DNA of 49,086 nucleotides from Methanobacteriota archaeon (lineage in GTDB: Archaea; Thermoplasmatota; Poseidoniia; Poseidoniales; Poseidoniaceae): NCBI GenBank assembly GCA_002710015.1, contig PAOW01000034.1:1-49086 (forward strand), written 5' to 3'. Numbering within the stretch: position 1 is the stretch's first letter; each line of letters begins with the position of its first letter. This document shows, one piece after another, positions 1 to 8,961 of this stretch. A model generated the notes under the pieces. It was not told the DNA's origin and did not search any database. It saw only the letters and a program-made list of their open reading frames with translations. The translations under genes were made by a program, and so were the position numbers.

Positions 1-2826
1 CCAGACATTCTCGCACCCGGTGGTTACGTACGCTCATGCAGAGCTCAGGAGGCAACAGATACAGGAGGCGCCACATGGAGCAACAATTGGTATCTAGAGT
101 ATACTGGAACTAGCATGGCAACTCCTAACGCAGCAGGAACAGCCGCCCTCATTAGAGAGTATATCACCGAAGTTGCTCAAAGGCCAGAGCCTCAAGGTGC
201 GTTGGTAAAGGCACTGATGATTCTTGGAGCGCAAGATGTAGGTTCTAGAGACATACCTAACATGAATGAAGGTTGGGGGAGAATCGATCTCAAATCAACA
301 CTCGCTCCAAACAATGGCAGAGGTATTTGGGTGGATGATCGCTCAGTGTTATCGTCAACAGGTAATTCCAAAAGTTATTCTTTCAACATAACCACTCCAA
401 ACCAACCCTTCAAAGCGGTCGTAGCATGGTCTGATGAAAGAGGTAGTCGGTTTTCAAACACGCAATTAGTGAATAATCTGAATCTATTGGTTACCACGCC
501 TAGTGGTATAGAATACAAAGGAAATGAATTCTCTCAAGGGCGATCCATACAAGGTGGTAGTTTCGATTCTCTAAACAATGTTGAAGTTGTGTTAATTGAT
601 TCTGCCGAAGCGGGTTTATGGACAGTGAAGGTAACCGATGCAGCACATTCCGGCTCTAGAGCACAACCATTTGCGATTGCAGTTTCAGGTGTTGGTGTGA
701 ACGACTTGAGGCCTGACCCATCTCCTATCCAGTCTTCACTAAAAACAGACATTTCGATACCTCAAGTAGGTGATGACGTATTGGTTGAAATGAAAGTATC
801 AAATTTAGGTAATGTGAAGGCAGAAAACGTAGAGGTCATCTTCCAAGAGGAGGGGTTGTTCATTGAATCCCAGTCTTTCGATTTAGGTCCAGGGGGCTCG
901 AAGATACTATTCTGGGATTGGCAACCACAGACAGCGGGAGGGAGAACTCTAACATTCTTGGTTGACTCAAGTGATATAGTGGATGAGATAAATGAAGGTA
1001 ACAATCGGATGGACGTTGTAGTTAATGTTACAACTCCCGGTGTCAGAATAGAATCCGCAAATCCAATCCAATCGCTAGGTGATATTCAATCAACTACATC
1101 AAATTGGCAAATAGTTCTAACCAATACTGCATTGTTGTCAACCAATGCTTCGGTGTCGTCTGTGGAGGTTCTAAATTCAGCAGGGGAAGCACAACCATGG
1201 TATGTTGGCTTAGATAATACGGATTTCAACCTCCAAGGTCAAGAGGGTGCATTAGTAAACGTCACATTAGTTCATCCTTCTGGACCAAGTCCAGGCCTCT
1301 ATTCGATCAAACTGATGGGGTACGATGAGGATAATTCAGTCAGTAGTCCATACACTCTTACTCTAGATGTCCCAGTTTTATCTGAAACAAGAGTTGAGTT
1401 TGATTATACTTTTATCCCTGCACATCCTTCTTCCAATACCTCAATAGACATCAGGTTGTTCAATTTAGGCAACAGTGACATTGGTTACGATGTATTCTTG
1501 GAGTCTCCACCTGGATGGTATGCTGGTTTTGATGACCTATCATCACAAGGCGGTGCAAATTCAGCATCAACAGGTCTAATGCTAAAGGATGGACAAATGG
1601 ATATTGGAATAACATTCATCCCACCTCAAGTTATGACTCTAGCCGACTCAGAATTTACAGTCGTCCTGAAAGTATTTTCTCAGACAGAAGAATATAGAAT
1701 GATGGAATACTTTCTTCCACTGAAGGTTGCGGAGATCGCTGATGTAACTGTAGACTTGGAGTCTTCATTCACAAATGTTAATCCGGGAACTACAATATCT
1801 CTCCAATACACGGTTGAGAATTTAGGAAATGTAGATCTTTCTCTGACTCCAGAATTGCAACTACCAGTTGGTTGGAGTAAAAACTCTGAGCTTAATCAAA
1901 TCGATTTGGCATGGACAGAGTCTGAGAATATATTGATATCAATATCTGCAAACTCAGATGCTAGAAGTGGTGTAATAAAACTGATAATGAGCGACGAGGG
2001 GCAATCATGGAGCCATTCCAAACAAGTGAATGTCACTCAAATAGCGTTGCCAGTGATGACTTTTGCATCTCTGGAAATAGGACCCGAGACCTACTCAACA
2101 CTAAATGGTCCAGGACAACAGCCTACTGGTGTACCTATCAATTACACATGGTTAATTGAAAATATGGCTGACACTACGTGGACACCATCCGTTACTTTAC
2201 AGACCAACCCCAATCTGCTAGGGGAATGTTCAGGGCCAGAATCAGTATCAAAGGGCGATATCAAAGTGGTTAAGTGCACAGTGATCATATCTTCCATGCT
2301 CGATCCAGGTTCTGAACCAGAATTCAAGGTAGAACTGAGTGATAATTTCGTTTCTGTAAATAGAACTGTTTCAATGTTGGTGGCAGTTTCAAAGGAACTT
2401 AGATGGGAAGTCACAGGAAGTAGCACCATAGAAACGGGAAAGGAGTCAATTCTATATCTAGAGGTGACGAATTCTGGTAACAGTTTCGTTTCGGGTGCGA
2501 TAATCTTGCAATCAGAGGACGGATGGGAAGTCGTTTTAGAAGGCCCAGATACACTTAATCTTGAAGCAGGGCAATCAGCTGAAATTGTATTGAAAATAAC
2601 CTCCTCAAAGCGGGGACAAGGTGATATCGAAGTATCATTATCGGGAGATAGCAATATCGTCAGTAATACATTGACAATTGAACTGACAAGTGAAGGGGAT
2701 CCAACCAACGATGGGGTTTCTTCGGATTCTTCCCTAACCTTTGTTTGGATAGGCGCGCTTTTGATACTTATTTTGAGTGCAGTTGCTGCAATTCGAATCC
2801 TGAAAAATCGTGGTTTAAGTGATTGA
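1..2826 (+). CDS. Subtilisin-like (S8) surface protease, 5'-truncated by window edge
   Basis: The open frame runs in from base 1, so the N-terminus, catalytic Asp and His lie outside the window. What is visible starts with the S8 family's PDILAPG segment (bases 1-21) and the catalytic-serine motif GTSMATP near bases 106-126. The ATG at 115 lies inside this motif and is not a start. After the protease end come repeated beta-sandwich domains of CARDB/NEW3 type, one with the typical DEINEGNN signature around 985-1005. A C-terminal hydrophobic helix (about bases 2735-2800) is followed by a short basic tail, so the enzyme is probably exported and held in the membrane with its catalytic domain outside. 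Likely role: extracellular proteolysis of particles or peptides. The protease call is firm; substrate is unknown. Confidence 0.9.
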   Translation, partial: PDILAPGGYVRSCRAQEATDTGGATWSNNWYLEYTGTSMATPNAAGTAALIREYITEVAQRPEPQGALVKALMILGAQDVGSRDIPNMNEGWGRIDLKSTLAPNNGRGIWVDDRSVLSSTGNSKSYSFNITTPNQPFKAVVAWSDERGSRFSNTQLVNNLNLLVTTPSGIEYKGNEFSQGRSIQGGSFDSLNNVEVVLIDSAEAGLWTVKVTDAAHSGSRAQPFAIAVSGVGVNDLRPDPSPIQSSLKTDISIPQVGDDVLVEMKVSNLGNVKAENVEVIFQEEGLFIESQSFDLGPGGSKILFWDWQPQTAGGRTLTFLVDSSDIVDEINEGNNRMDVVVNVTTPGVRIESANPIQSLGDIQSTTSNWQIVLTNTALLSTNASVSSVEVLNSAGEAQPWYVGLDNTDFNLQGQEGALVNVTLVHPSGPSPGLYSIKLMGYDEDNSVSSPYTLTLDVPVLSETRVEFDYTFIPAHPSSNTSIDIRLFNLGNSDIGYDVFLESPPGWYAGFDDLSSQGGANSASTGLMLKDGQMDIGITFIPPQVMTLADSEFTVVLKVFSQTEEYRMMEYFLPLKVAEIADVTVDLESSFTNVNPGTTISLQYTVENLGNVDLSLTPELQLPVGWSKNSELNQIDLAWTESENILISISANSDARSGVIKLIMSDEGQSWSHSKQVNVTQIALPVMTFASLEIGPETYSTLNGPGQQPTGVPINYTWLIENMADTTWTPSVTLQTNPNLLGECSGPESVSKGDIKVVKCTVIISSMLDPGSEPEFKVELSDNFVSVNRTVSMLVAVSKELRWEVTGSSTIETGKESILYLEVTNSGNSFVSGAIILQSEDGWEVVLEGPDTLNLEAGQSAEIVLKITSSKRGQGDIEVSLSGDSNIVSNTLTIELTSEGDPTNDGVSSDSSLTFVWIGALLILILSAVAAIRILKNRGLSD

Positions 2827-2844
2827 GCAAATTATCTCCTTGAG

Positions 2845-2877
2845 TTTTGTCAGTGTTTGATTATATTATTGACAAAA
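2845..2877. terminator. Inverted repeat after the protease gene
   Basis: TTTTGTCA (2845-2852) and TGACAAAA (2870-2877) form a perfect 8-bp inverted repeat with a 17-nt AT-rich spacer, 18 nt beyond the protease stop. It may be a transcript end or a regulatory palindrome. The rest of 2827-3061 is AT-rich and shows no gene. Confidence 0.3.
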
Positions 2878-3061
2878 GATGCTAAACATATTGTTAATGT
2901 AGACTCAATTGACGAGCAGCACCTCAAATAATGTAAGTAAAAAAATCACAAAGATAGAAAATTATCGTTACAATTTAGGGACACTATGTATAATCTTAAT
3001 CATGTCATACGAATAAACATCTTTGCATAGGCTTTTCATGTGAAGACTGCGACCGGGGTTC

Positions 3062-5956
3062 ATGGAACCCCATAGAAAGGACCCTGACCGAACCAAAAAC
3101 ATCACGAGCATTTTGCTTGTTTCTTTGATGTTATTTTCACTAGTTCCAGCTATATCTTCTCCAGTTTCTGCTGATGACTCTGGTAGAGATGCCAACATTT
3201 CCTTATCAGTAAGCCCAAGTTCACAGACAGTAAACCCTGGCGAGACTGCGGAATACACCGTCAGAGTTTACAACAACGGAGCAAATTCGGTATCGATCCA
3301 ACTTAGCGCAACAAATGAACAGGATTGCACGGGTTACAGCTCAACAATCGGACAAATTGCTCAACCAATAGAATCAGGTTCCTATGAAGAGACATTTCTC
3401 AACGTAACATTGGCTCAAAACGCAGAAGGATCTTGCGTTACAACAGTTACTGCGAATGCCAACGAGCAAGTTACGCCTCCAGACCAACCAGGTCAGCCAC
3501 AGCAAAAAACTCAGGATGTTGAAACATCAGCAGGTGATGGCGCAGGCTCAGCAGTCTTCGGTGTAGATCTCACGGTGGAATCTCCAAACAAGCAATGGAA
3601 CGGTCAGACGACTGTTGAGTGGGATGTTGAAGTCGAAAATACTGGGAGAGTCCAAGAAACCATTGACCTTACTGTTGATCCAATAGGTGGGTCTGGATGC
3701 ACCTCAGCAGGGAGCCTTTCTATCGATGTCGATCCAAGTCAGGTAACAGTGGACAATGAATCCTCAGAATGGGTTAAAGTAACACTCGAGGTACCAGAGG
3801 GGCAAGCAAGTAACAAATATTGCTGGGAGATTGAGGGAGTAGTTACCAACGATCAAAACCCGAATGGTAGTGCATCTGATACCGAAGAATTCAGCCTTAA
3901 TGTGCCTGAGTTGAAGGAGTGTGACCTTGAGTTATCGAAGACTAGCATGAGCATCATTCCAGGAGAGACAGGGACTCTGAAAGCAACCTTCTCCAATGAA
4001 GGTAACACAGACTGGTCCGTGAATGTTGGGTTCCAAGGGAGTCATTCGTCGTGGGCCAGTGTTGATGGGCCATCAAGCGGAATGTTGCCATATAACAACG
4101 GGAATGGCGAAAAGGAATTCACCATAGAAGTAACCCCAGACGATTCTATAGAGGCCAATTCACAGAAAACAATCACGATACAAGGCAAGGATGGAGCAGT
4201 CTCAAAGTGTGAAGCCGATGTATCCATCACGGTTGGACAGTCTTATGGTGCTTCTATGTCGCTTGGAAACACCGCGATATACAACGTTGAACCGGGGCAG
4301 CAGACTACCACAACTCTAACAGTAACCAATCAAGGAAACGGGCCTGATACATTCAGAGTTTCTGCCTCATCACCTCCTGCTGGTTGGTCAGTTTCCCTTG
4401 AATCCTCCACGATTTCTACTGAATCTCGACACTCCAATGATAAAACTGGAACAATAGATGTGACAATATCCCTGCCTTTGGATGCTCTTGCAACCGAAGA
4501 AGTAAAAATCACATTCTCTGTAATGCCAACAAACAGTGGTGGTTCTTATGACACCAAGGATCTGACTGTCACTGTAAAAGCGGTTCATGGTATGAGCGGC
4601 AGCGCTCCAGCGGATCAACAAACTGGACGATCTGACACCACGGTCCAATTCCCGATAGTGATAACAAATGAAGGAAATACTCTCGACAGGTTCAGATTTT
4701 CGGTGATATCTCAGACAGCTAGACCCGCATGGGACAAGCATTTTGAGACAGAGGACGGGTCGATAATTACAGAGATTGACATAGATGCTAGAAAATCAGC
4801 AACTGTTTATCTTGTGGTTTCTGTGGATGGAGAAGAAGAACTGGACAGCACTCGCCTGACCACTAGGGTTACGAATTTAGGGGACAATAACAACGGTGAT
4901 CAAGATGGCGACGGAGTTCCTGACAATCAGTTAGAGTTCGAATTTAGAGCCTACCTTTCTGACCGAGATTACGCAATGGATGCTGTAATAATGAATTCGT
5001 TAGACGACTTGACTAGAAATTCAGTCGTAATTCTACCTCCTGGTGGCAACATGACCTTTGAAATCCAAGTAATAAACACAGGAGATATGAAAGACGATGC
5101 GATAATTGATTTCAGTGGATTGAGTGGTATTGCTACTCGAACGTTATATCTGGGCGATAATGAGATCACAGGTCCTTTCGAAGTTGAAAAAGGCTGGGGG
5201 GCATACAATGCAAGCAGAGGTGGCTGGTGGTCGCCAGATGGTTCTCTAGAGCTAGAGGATAGCTTTGAAGAAATGAATTCTACCCTAATAATTGGAGGAG
5301 AAAAAGCCAACTACACCATAACAAGATATTTCGTATTACTAACGCTAGAAATAGAGGTCAACCAAGGCTCAGAAAATGGAGATGGAGGATTGCTAGAGAT
5401 AGTTGTGACCTCAGTTTCAAATGCTGCTAACAGAAGTGGCAAAATCAGTTTTTCACTATCGGTTGAAACCGTTCTTGACGTAGAAATCAATCTACAGGGG
5501 GATTACGAGCGAGACATAGTATTCGGCGAAATTGGTAATTCACCGAAATTCGAAATAGATTTGACAAATACGGGTAACATAGAGTCTGAGTTCAAAATAT
5601 TCTCAAGTTCTGGTCTGCGTGGATGGAATGTTATCCTTGGTTATCGCGGTGGAGATTGTGTCAACAACGGAGATCACCTACTTTGCACGATAAAGCAAGG
5701 AGAGACGGTTGTAATAACTGCAAAAGTAAATCCGCCCGGAGGCGATAATGCAGAGATTGAGGATACATTCAAATTCGTAATATCGGCTGAGCCAACGGAC
5801 GTTGGACTTGTTGGTAGAGAAAATATCGAATTGACTGTCAACGGACAACCTGCGGAATTCGCACTTAATTCTCTTGTAACCCCAGAAGTCCTGTCTGTAA
5901 TGGCTGGAATTGTGTTACTCGGATTTGCGGTTCTACTACTTCGTCGCAGAAAATGA
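3062..5956 (+). CDS. Large secreted, membrane-anchored CARDB/NEW3-type surface protein
   Basis: 964 residues. The N-terminus has a basic stretch and a hydrophobic core (about residues 13-30) ending ISSPVSADD, a plausible signal peptide. The body is a chain of Ig-like beta-sandwich domains, each starting with the pattern 'V.PG.T....TV.N.GN..D.F', typical of CARDB/NEW3 (alpha-galactosidase-associated) domains. Residues near 620 hold an acidic Asp/Asn/Gly run (NNNGDQDGDGVPDN) resembling a calcium-binding thrombospondin-3/dockerin-like loop. The C-terminus is a single hydrophobic helix followed by LLRRRK, an anchor of the kind used for cell-surface proteins. No catalytic domain is visible, so it may be an adhesin, an S-layer-like component or a scaffold. 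It follows a surface protease with the same C-terminal design. Start chosen because it precedes the signal peptide. Confidence 0.8.
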   Translation: MEPHRKDPDRTKNITSILLVSLMLFSLVPAISSPVSADDSGRDANISLSVSPSSQTVNPGETAEYTVRVYNNGANSVSIQLSATNEQDCTGYSSTIGQIAQPIESGSYEETFLNVTLAQNAEGSCVTTVTANANEQVTPPDQPGQPQQKTQDVETSAGDGAGSAVFGVDLTVESPNKQWNGQTTVEWDVEVENTGRVQETIDLTVDPIGGSGCTSAGSLSIDVDPSQVTVDNESSEWVKVTLEVPEGQASNKYCWEIEGVVTNDQNPNGSASDTEEFSLNVPELKECDLELSKTSMSIIPGETGTLKATFSNEGNTDWSVNVGFQGSHSSWASVDGPSSGMLPYNNGNGEKEFTIEVTPDDSIEANSQKTITIQGKDGAVSKCEADVSITVGQSYGASMSLGNTAIYNVEPGQQTTTTLTVTNQGNGPDTFRVSASSPPAGWSVSLESSTISTESRHSNDKTGTIDVTISLPLDALATEEVKITFSVMPTNSGGSYDTKDLTVTVKAVHGMSGSAPADQQTGRSDTTVQFPIVITNEGNTLDRFRFSVISQTARPAWDKHFETEDGSIITEIDIDARKSATVYLVVSVDGEEELDSTRLTTRVTNLGDNNNGDQDGDGVPDNQLEFEFRAYLSDRDYAMDAVIMNSLDDLTRNSVVILPPGGNMTFEIQVINTGDMKDDAIIDFSGLSGIATRTLYLGDNEITGPFEVEKGWGAYNASRGGWWSPDGSLELEDSFEEMNSTLIIGGEKANYTITRYFVLLTLEIEVNQGSENGDGGLLEIVVTSVSNAANRSGKISFSLSVETVLDVEINLQGDYERDIVFGEIGNSPKFEIDLTNTGNIESEFKIFSSSGLRGWNVILGYRGGDCVNNGDHLLCTIKQGETVVITAKVNPPGGDNAEIEDTFKFVISAEPTDVGLVGRENIELTVNGQPAEFALNSLVTPEVLSVMAGIVLLGFAVLLLRRRK

Positions 5957-5969
5957 CCCCTACGGGGTC
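5955..5969 (+). terminator. Hairpin overlapping stop codon
   Basis: GACCCC (5955-5960), TAC, GGGGTC (5964-5969): a perfect 6-bp GC-rich stem with a 3-nt loop that begins inside the TGA stop of the preceding gene. No long T-run follows, so it may act as an mRNA 3' stabiliser or weak terminator separating the surface genes from the nuo operon. Confidence 0.4.
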
Positions 5970-6073
5970 AGAACTTTCCACCCCATTATTTGCCACGGGT
6001 TGAGACAACGCTTATGGAGGGTTATTGAGTGGCCTGTCCAAGAGAGTCTTACTGCTCTCAGTTGGTGGCATAA

Positions 6074-6544
6074 TTGGTCGGTGCGGAAACAGTTACCGGG
6101 ACCTATCTTTCGATGGGTCTGATGACACTAATCGGCATTGGCATGCCAGTGGGCGCTTTCGTCACTCAGTACTTCGTTATGCCCAAGGTTGACGCCTCAA
6201 GGCCGCATATGACCAAATCATGGTTATTGCAGGGCCATGAACGTGACCACAGCCTCTATCCAAGGCGATTGTCAACATACGAGTGCGGTTCTGAGCCTGT
6301 CGGTGAAGCAATGATACAATTTCACTTCCAATATTATTGGTATGCGATTATTTTCTTGGTTTTCGATGTAGCATTCATGTTCATGGCACTGGGAGGGTTG
6401 CTAGCAATCGATGCAACTGGACCAAGTAGTGGTGATGCAATTGCTTTAGTTGGCAAAGAGATGTTGGTGTTAACGGTCTTCTTTACGACAATGACACTTG
6501 GAGTCTGGCACGTATTCCGAAAGAGAGGCCGAATTTACATTTGA
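6074..6544 (+). CDS. nuoA: NADH dehydrogenase-like complex I subunit A
   Basis: 156 residues, first gene of the nuo operon. NuoA is a three-helix membrane subunit at the junction of the quinone-reducing arm and the proton-pumping arm. The family motif is clear: YECGSEPVGEA followed by FHFQYYWYAIIFLVFDVAF, close to the canonical 'YECG.EP...A...F...Y...A..F..FD'. Three hydrophobic segments are visible. The start is a TTG at 6074 with a GGTGG stretch a few bases before it; an in-frame ATG at 6113 (residue 14) is the alternative. A 31-residue linker between helix 1 and the YECG motif contains HERDHSLYPRR and is somewhat longer than in bacterial NuoA. It sits 9 nt before nuoB. Confidence 0.93.
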   Translation: MVGAETVTGTYLSMGLMTLIGIGMPVGAFVTQYFVMPKVDASRPHMTKSWLLQGHERDHSLYPRRLSTYECGSEPVGEAMIQFHFQYYWYAIIFLVFDVAFMFMALGGLLAIDATGPSSGDAIALVGKEMLVLTVFFTTMTLGVWHVFRKRGRIYI

Positions 6545-6553
6545 GGTGTTTAG

Positions 6554-7147
6554 ATGAGTGAGACAGGTGAGAACTATACTACATTCAACAGCCGGGCGCT
6601 TGTTGAAGTAGTTGGTGATGTAACCGATGAAGCTCTTAAAGCTACGAAAATAAAGCAATTGCTTAGCGTTTTAGCTGGCAGATTCTTTAACTGGGCCGGA
6701 CGAAAATCTCTGTTTACACTTCACTTGGGAATAAAGTGCTGTGCCATTGAGATGGCTGCATCTGCAACCCCAAGATTTGATGGAGACAGATTTGGTGTAT
6801 TATTCCGGTCAAGCCCCAGACAATCAGATGTATTGTTGGTAAACGGACCAATATCGAAGAAATTCGCAGATCCTGTGGTTCGCCTTTGGGAGCAGATGCC
6901 TGAACCAAAATACTGCATTGCAATGGGTGAATGTGCGATTTCTGGCGGACCATATTATCAATCTTACAATATCTTAGAAGGAGTAGATACAGTGATTCCT
7001 GTTGATGTATACATTCCCGGATGCCCCCCAAGGCCTGAGGCGTTAATCGACGGTTTTGGTAAACTGCGTGAGAAAATTATTCGAATTGGAGGGGCGCCTT
7101 CAACAGGCCGTGATGGCGACAAACCGATTATCGTGGGGGATGATTGA
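6554..7147 (+). CDS. nuoB: Complex I subunit B, carrier of the terminal Fe-S cluster N2
   Basis: 197 residues. NuoB binds the last [4Fe-4S] cluster (N2), which hands electrons to quinone. The four ligand cysteines are all present in their family contexts: the tandem pair in GIKCCAIEM, one in MGECAISGG and one in PGCPPRPEALIDG. Start ATG at 6554 is preceded by GAGGTG, the Shine-Dalgarno sequence that recurs through this operon. The gene overlaps or abuts nuoC at its end. The C-terminus has a short extension with Gly/Asp after the conserved core. Lengths and motifs match archaeal/bacterial NuoB (FpoB) well. Confidence 0.97.
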   Translation: MSETGENYTTFNSRALVEVVGDVTDEALKATKIKQLLSVLAGRFFNWAGRKSLFTLHLGIKCCAIEMAASATPRFDGDRFGVLFRSSPRQSDVLLVNGPISKKFADPVVRLWEQMPEPKYCIAMGECAISGGPYYQSYNILEGVDTVIPVDVYIPGCPPRPEALIDGFGKLREKIIRIGGAPSTGRDGDKPIIVGDD

Positions 7148-7148
7148 T

Positions 7149-7802
7149 TTGGGAACTACAATAACCCAGGGTCAAAACTCCGAAGCAGCAAGAGCTGCGA
7201 GTGATGAATTGAACGAGCGGTTTTCTGAGGCTGGCATAGTATCAGAAGTTATAGCTCATAGTGCTGGAAAAAAGCAAAAATTTGTTCGAATTACATGTAA
7301 ACCCAGCCAGTGGAGAGGATTAGCAAAACATCTCAAGCATAAAGTTGGAGTGAATCATTGTGCTATGATAACAGGAACACATTACCCAGATGGAGATAGC
7401 AGTAGGGGTTGGGAGGTTGCATACCATCTGCACAGATGGCCAATCAAAGACGTTGAAGCCCATACGATGACAGTTCACGAGGGCGAGAAACTCAAAGGAA
7501 AAGACGTCCCAATGGAATTCGAGGTATTCATCTCTTTGGAAGCTGGCGATTCTCCTTCAGTCCCATCTATTCAGGATATATGGGAAGGAGCAGATTGGAA
7601 TGAAAAAGAAACCTGGGATTTGGTGGGAATAGACTTCACAGGGCACGTAAACATGCACCGTGTATTGAATCCGCACGATTCTCCAGTGGGATTTCACCCA
7701 TTGCAAAGACAGCATAAAATTCGATATCACGATTTCAATGAAATGTATGACGACCCACAAGGATTTGGTCGAAAGCCGGTTGATGAGGGCCGAGTAAAGT
7801 GA
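7149..7802 (+). CDS. nuoC: Complex I subunit C (30-kDa)
   Basis: About 217 residues. NuoC is a peripheral-arm subunit that packs against NuoB and NuoD. The family signature appears as KETWDLVGIDFTGHVNMHRV followed by PVGFHPLQRQHKI, corresponding to 'E.WD..GI.F.GH....RIL....PLRKD'. Start choice: TTG at 7149, just after the nuoB stop (7145-7147), with a G-run 9 nt upstream. This matches the stop-then-TTG pattern also seen for nuoJ, nuoM and nuoN. An ATG at 7140 overlapping nuoB is the alternative but has no spaced ribosome-binding site. Residues ahead of the start in this frame read through nuoB and are not part of the gene. It is a separate gene and not fused to nuoD. Confidence 0.92.
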   Translation: MGTTITQGQNSEAARAASDELNERFSEAGIVSEVIAHSAGKKQKFVRITCKPSQWRGLAKHLKHKVGVNHCAMITGTHYPDGDSSRGWEVAYHLHRWPIKDVEAHTMTVHEGEKLKGKDVPMEFEVFISLEAGDSPSVPSIQDIWEGADWNEKETWDLVGIDFTGHVNMHRVLNPHDSPVGFHPLQRQHKIRYHDFNEMYDDPQGFGRKPVDEGRVK

Positions 7803-7811
7803 GGTGGTAAT

Positions 7812-8951
7812 ATGGCAGAGATGTGGATTACAATGGGCCCTCAACATCCTATGACACACGGATTGTGGACACTCCGCGTTAAGGTCGATGGTGAGACCGT
7901 TACCGATACGGAAGCCGAATTGGGCTATATTCATCGAGGCGTCGAGAAGATATGCGAAGCTAGAGACTTCACTCAAATCACTCCATATTGCGACAGACTA
8001 TGCTATGTAAGCGCTATGACTTGGGCTCATTCCTATGTCATGGCTGCCGAAGATTTGCTAGAAGCAGAGGTTCCAGAGAGAGCTGAATATATTCGTCTGA
8101 TGGCAGCTGAAGTCCAAAGGATTGCAAGCCACTTGATGTGGCTTGGAGCATTTGGCCCTGACATAGGCAACCTAACCCTGATGACTTGGTGTCTCCGTGA
8201 TAGGGAGATGTTCTTGGATCTCTTGCAGGAATTAGGAGGCTCAAGGATGCATTACAACTACCCTCGCATTGGCGGAGTAAAGAGAGACATTCCTATCGGG
8301 TGGGCTAATCGCCTGAAAGCAAAGGTTCGATTGTTTGAGAACAGAATCAATGAGTATGAAATGTTACTAGACGAATCTACAATATGGCTGGTTAGATTAC
8401 AAGGTGTAGGTTATGCTACTGCTGAAGATCAAATTAACGCAGGAGTGACTGGGCCAAATATCAGAGCAGCAGGTGTGAATGTGGATGCTAGGTGGACAAA
8501 CCCATACTCTGTGTATGACCAAGTTGATTGGGAACCTGCCGTCGAGAAACCAACAAGCATCAAGGGAGCTGACTGTTATGATCGCTATCGAGTGAGAATG
8601 GAAGAAATGCGACAATCATGCAGAATGCTACTGGATGCTATTGAGAAAATCCCAGGAGGAGCTAATACACACTACCAGCCCGGTGATGAGATGATTATCA
8701 CGAAAGCGCCTACAAGAGCCCCAGAAGGCGCAACAGGATTTAGCACGTATGAATGCACTAGAGGAGTTTCAAATTTCTATTTGCAAGGCGGTGGAGATGG
8801 TCGTGGGAAACACCCTTACAGAGTTTCAATAAGGTCTCCGATGTTCATCACAATTCCATACGTAGCAAAGACAATGATAGGCTACAAGGTCGCAGACATA
8901 CCGGCAATTATGGGTAGTTTTGATCCATGCATTGGGGAGACAGATAGGTGA
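7812..8951 (+). CDS. nuoD: Complex I subunit D (49-kDa)
   Basis: 379 residues, the usual length of NuoD. It forms the quinone cavity with NuoB and is related to the large subunit of NiFe hydrogenases. It starts with MAEMWITMGPQHPMTHG, which matches the conserved 'GPQHP..HG' entry motif. It continues with LGYIHRGVEKICE and PYCDRLCYVSAM and ends with SFDPCIGETDR, the usual 'S.DP..GE.DR' terminus. Cysteines that would hold NiFe are absent from the expected places, so this is the respiratory form. The ribosome-binding site GAGGTGG is 5-6 nt before ATG. Only 9 nt separate it from nuoC. Confidence 0.97.
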   Translation: MAEMWITMGPQHPMTHGLWTLRVKVDGETVTDTEAELGYIHRGVEKICEARDFTQITPYCDRLCYVSAMTWAHSYVMAAEDLLEAEVPERAEYIRLMAAEVQRIASHLMWLGAFGPDIGNLTLMTWCLRDREMFLDLLQELGGSRMHYNYPRIGGVKRDIPIGWANRLKAKVRLFENRINEYEMLLDESTIWLVRLQGVGYATAEDQINAGVTGPNIRAAGVNVDARWTNPYSVYDQVDWEPAVEKPTSIKGADCYDRYRVRMEEMRQSCRMLLDAIEKIPGGANTHYQPGDEMIITKAPTRAPEGATGFSTYECTRGVSNFYLQGGGDGRGKHPYRVSIRSPMFITIPYVAKTMIGYKVADIPAIMGSFDPCIGETDR

Positions 8952-8961
8952 GGTGAATATC

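Noticed and set aside
2142-2708. 188-residue minus-strand open frame inside the protease gene
   Set aside because: Antisense to a well-supported gene with Ser/Thr-rich, low-information composition; a shadow frame.
4388-4741. 117-residue minus-strand or alternate open frame in the surface protein
   Set aside because: Lies wholly within the 3062-5956 gene and has no domain; a shadow.
5910-6122. 70-residue plus-strand open frame
   Set aside because: It overlaps the end of the surface protein and nuoA in another frame and shows no family features; a shadow.
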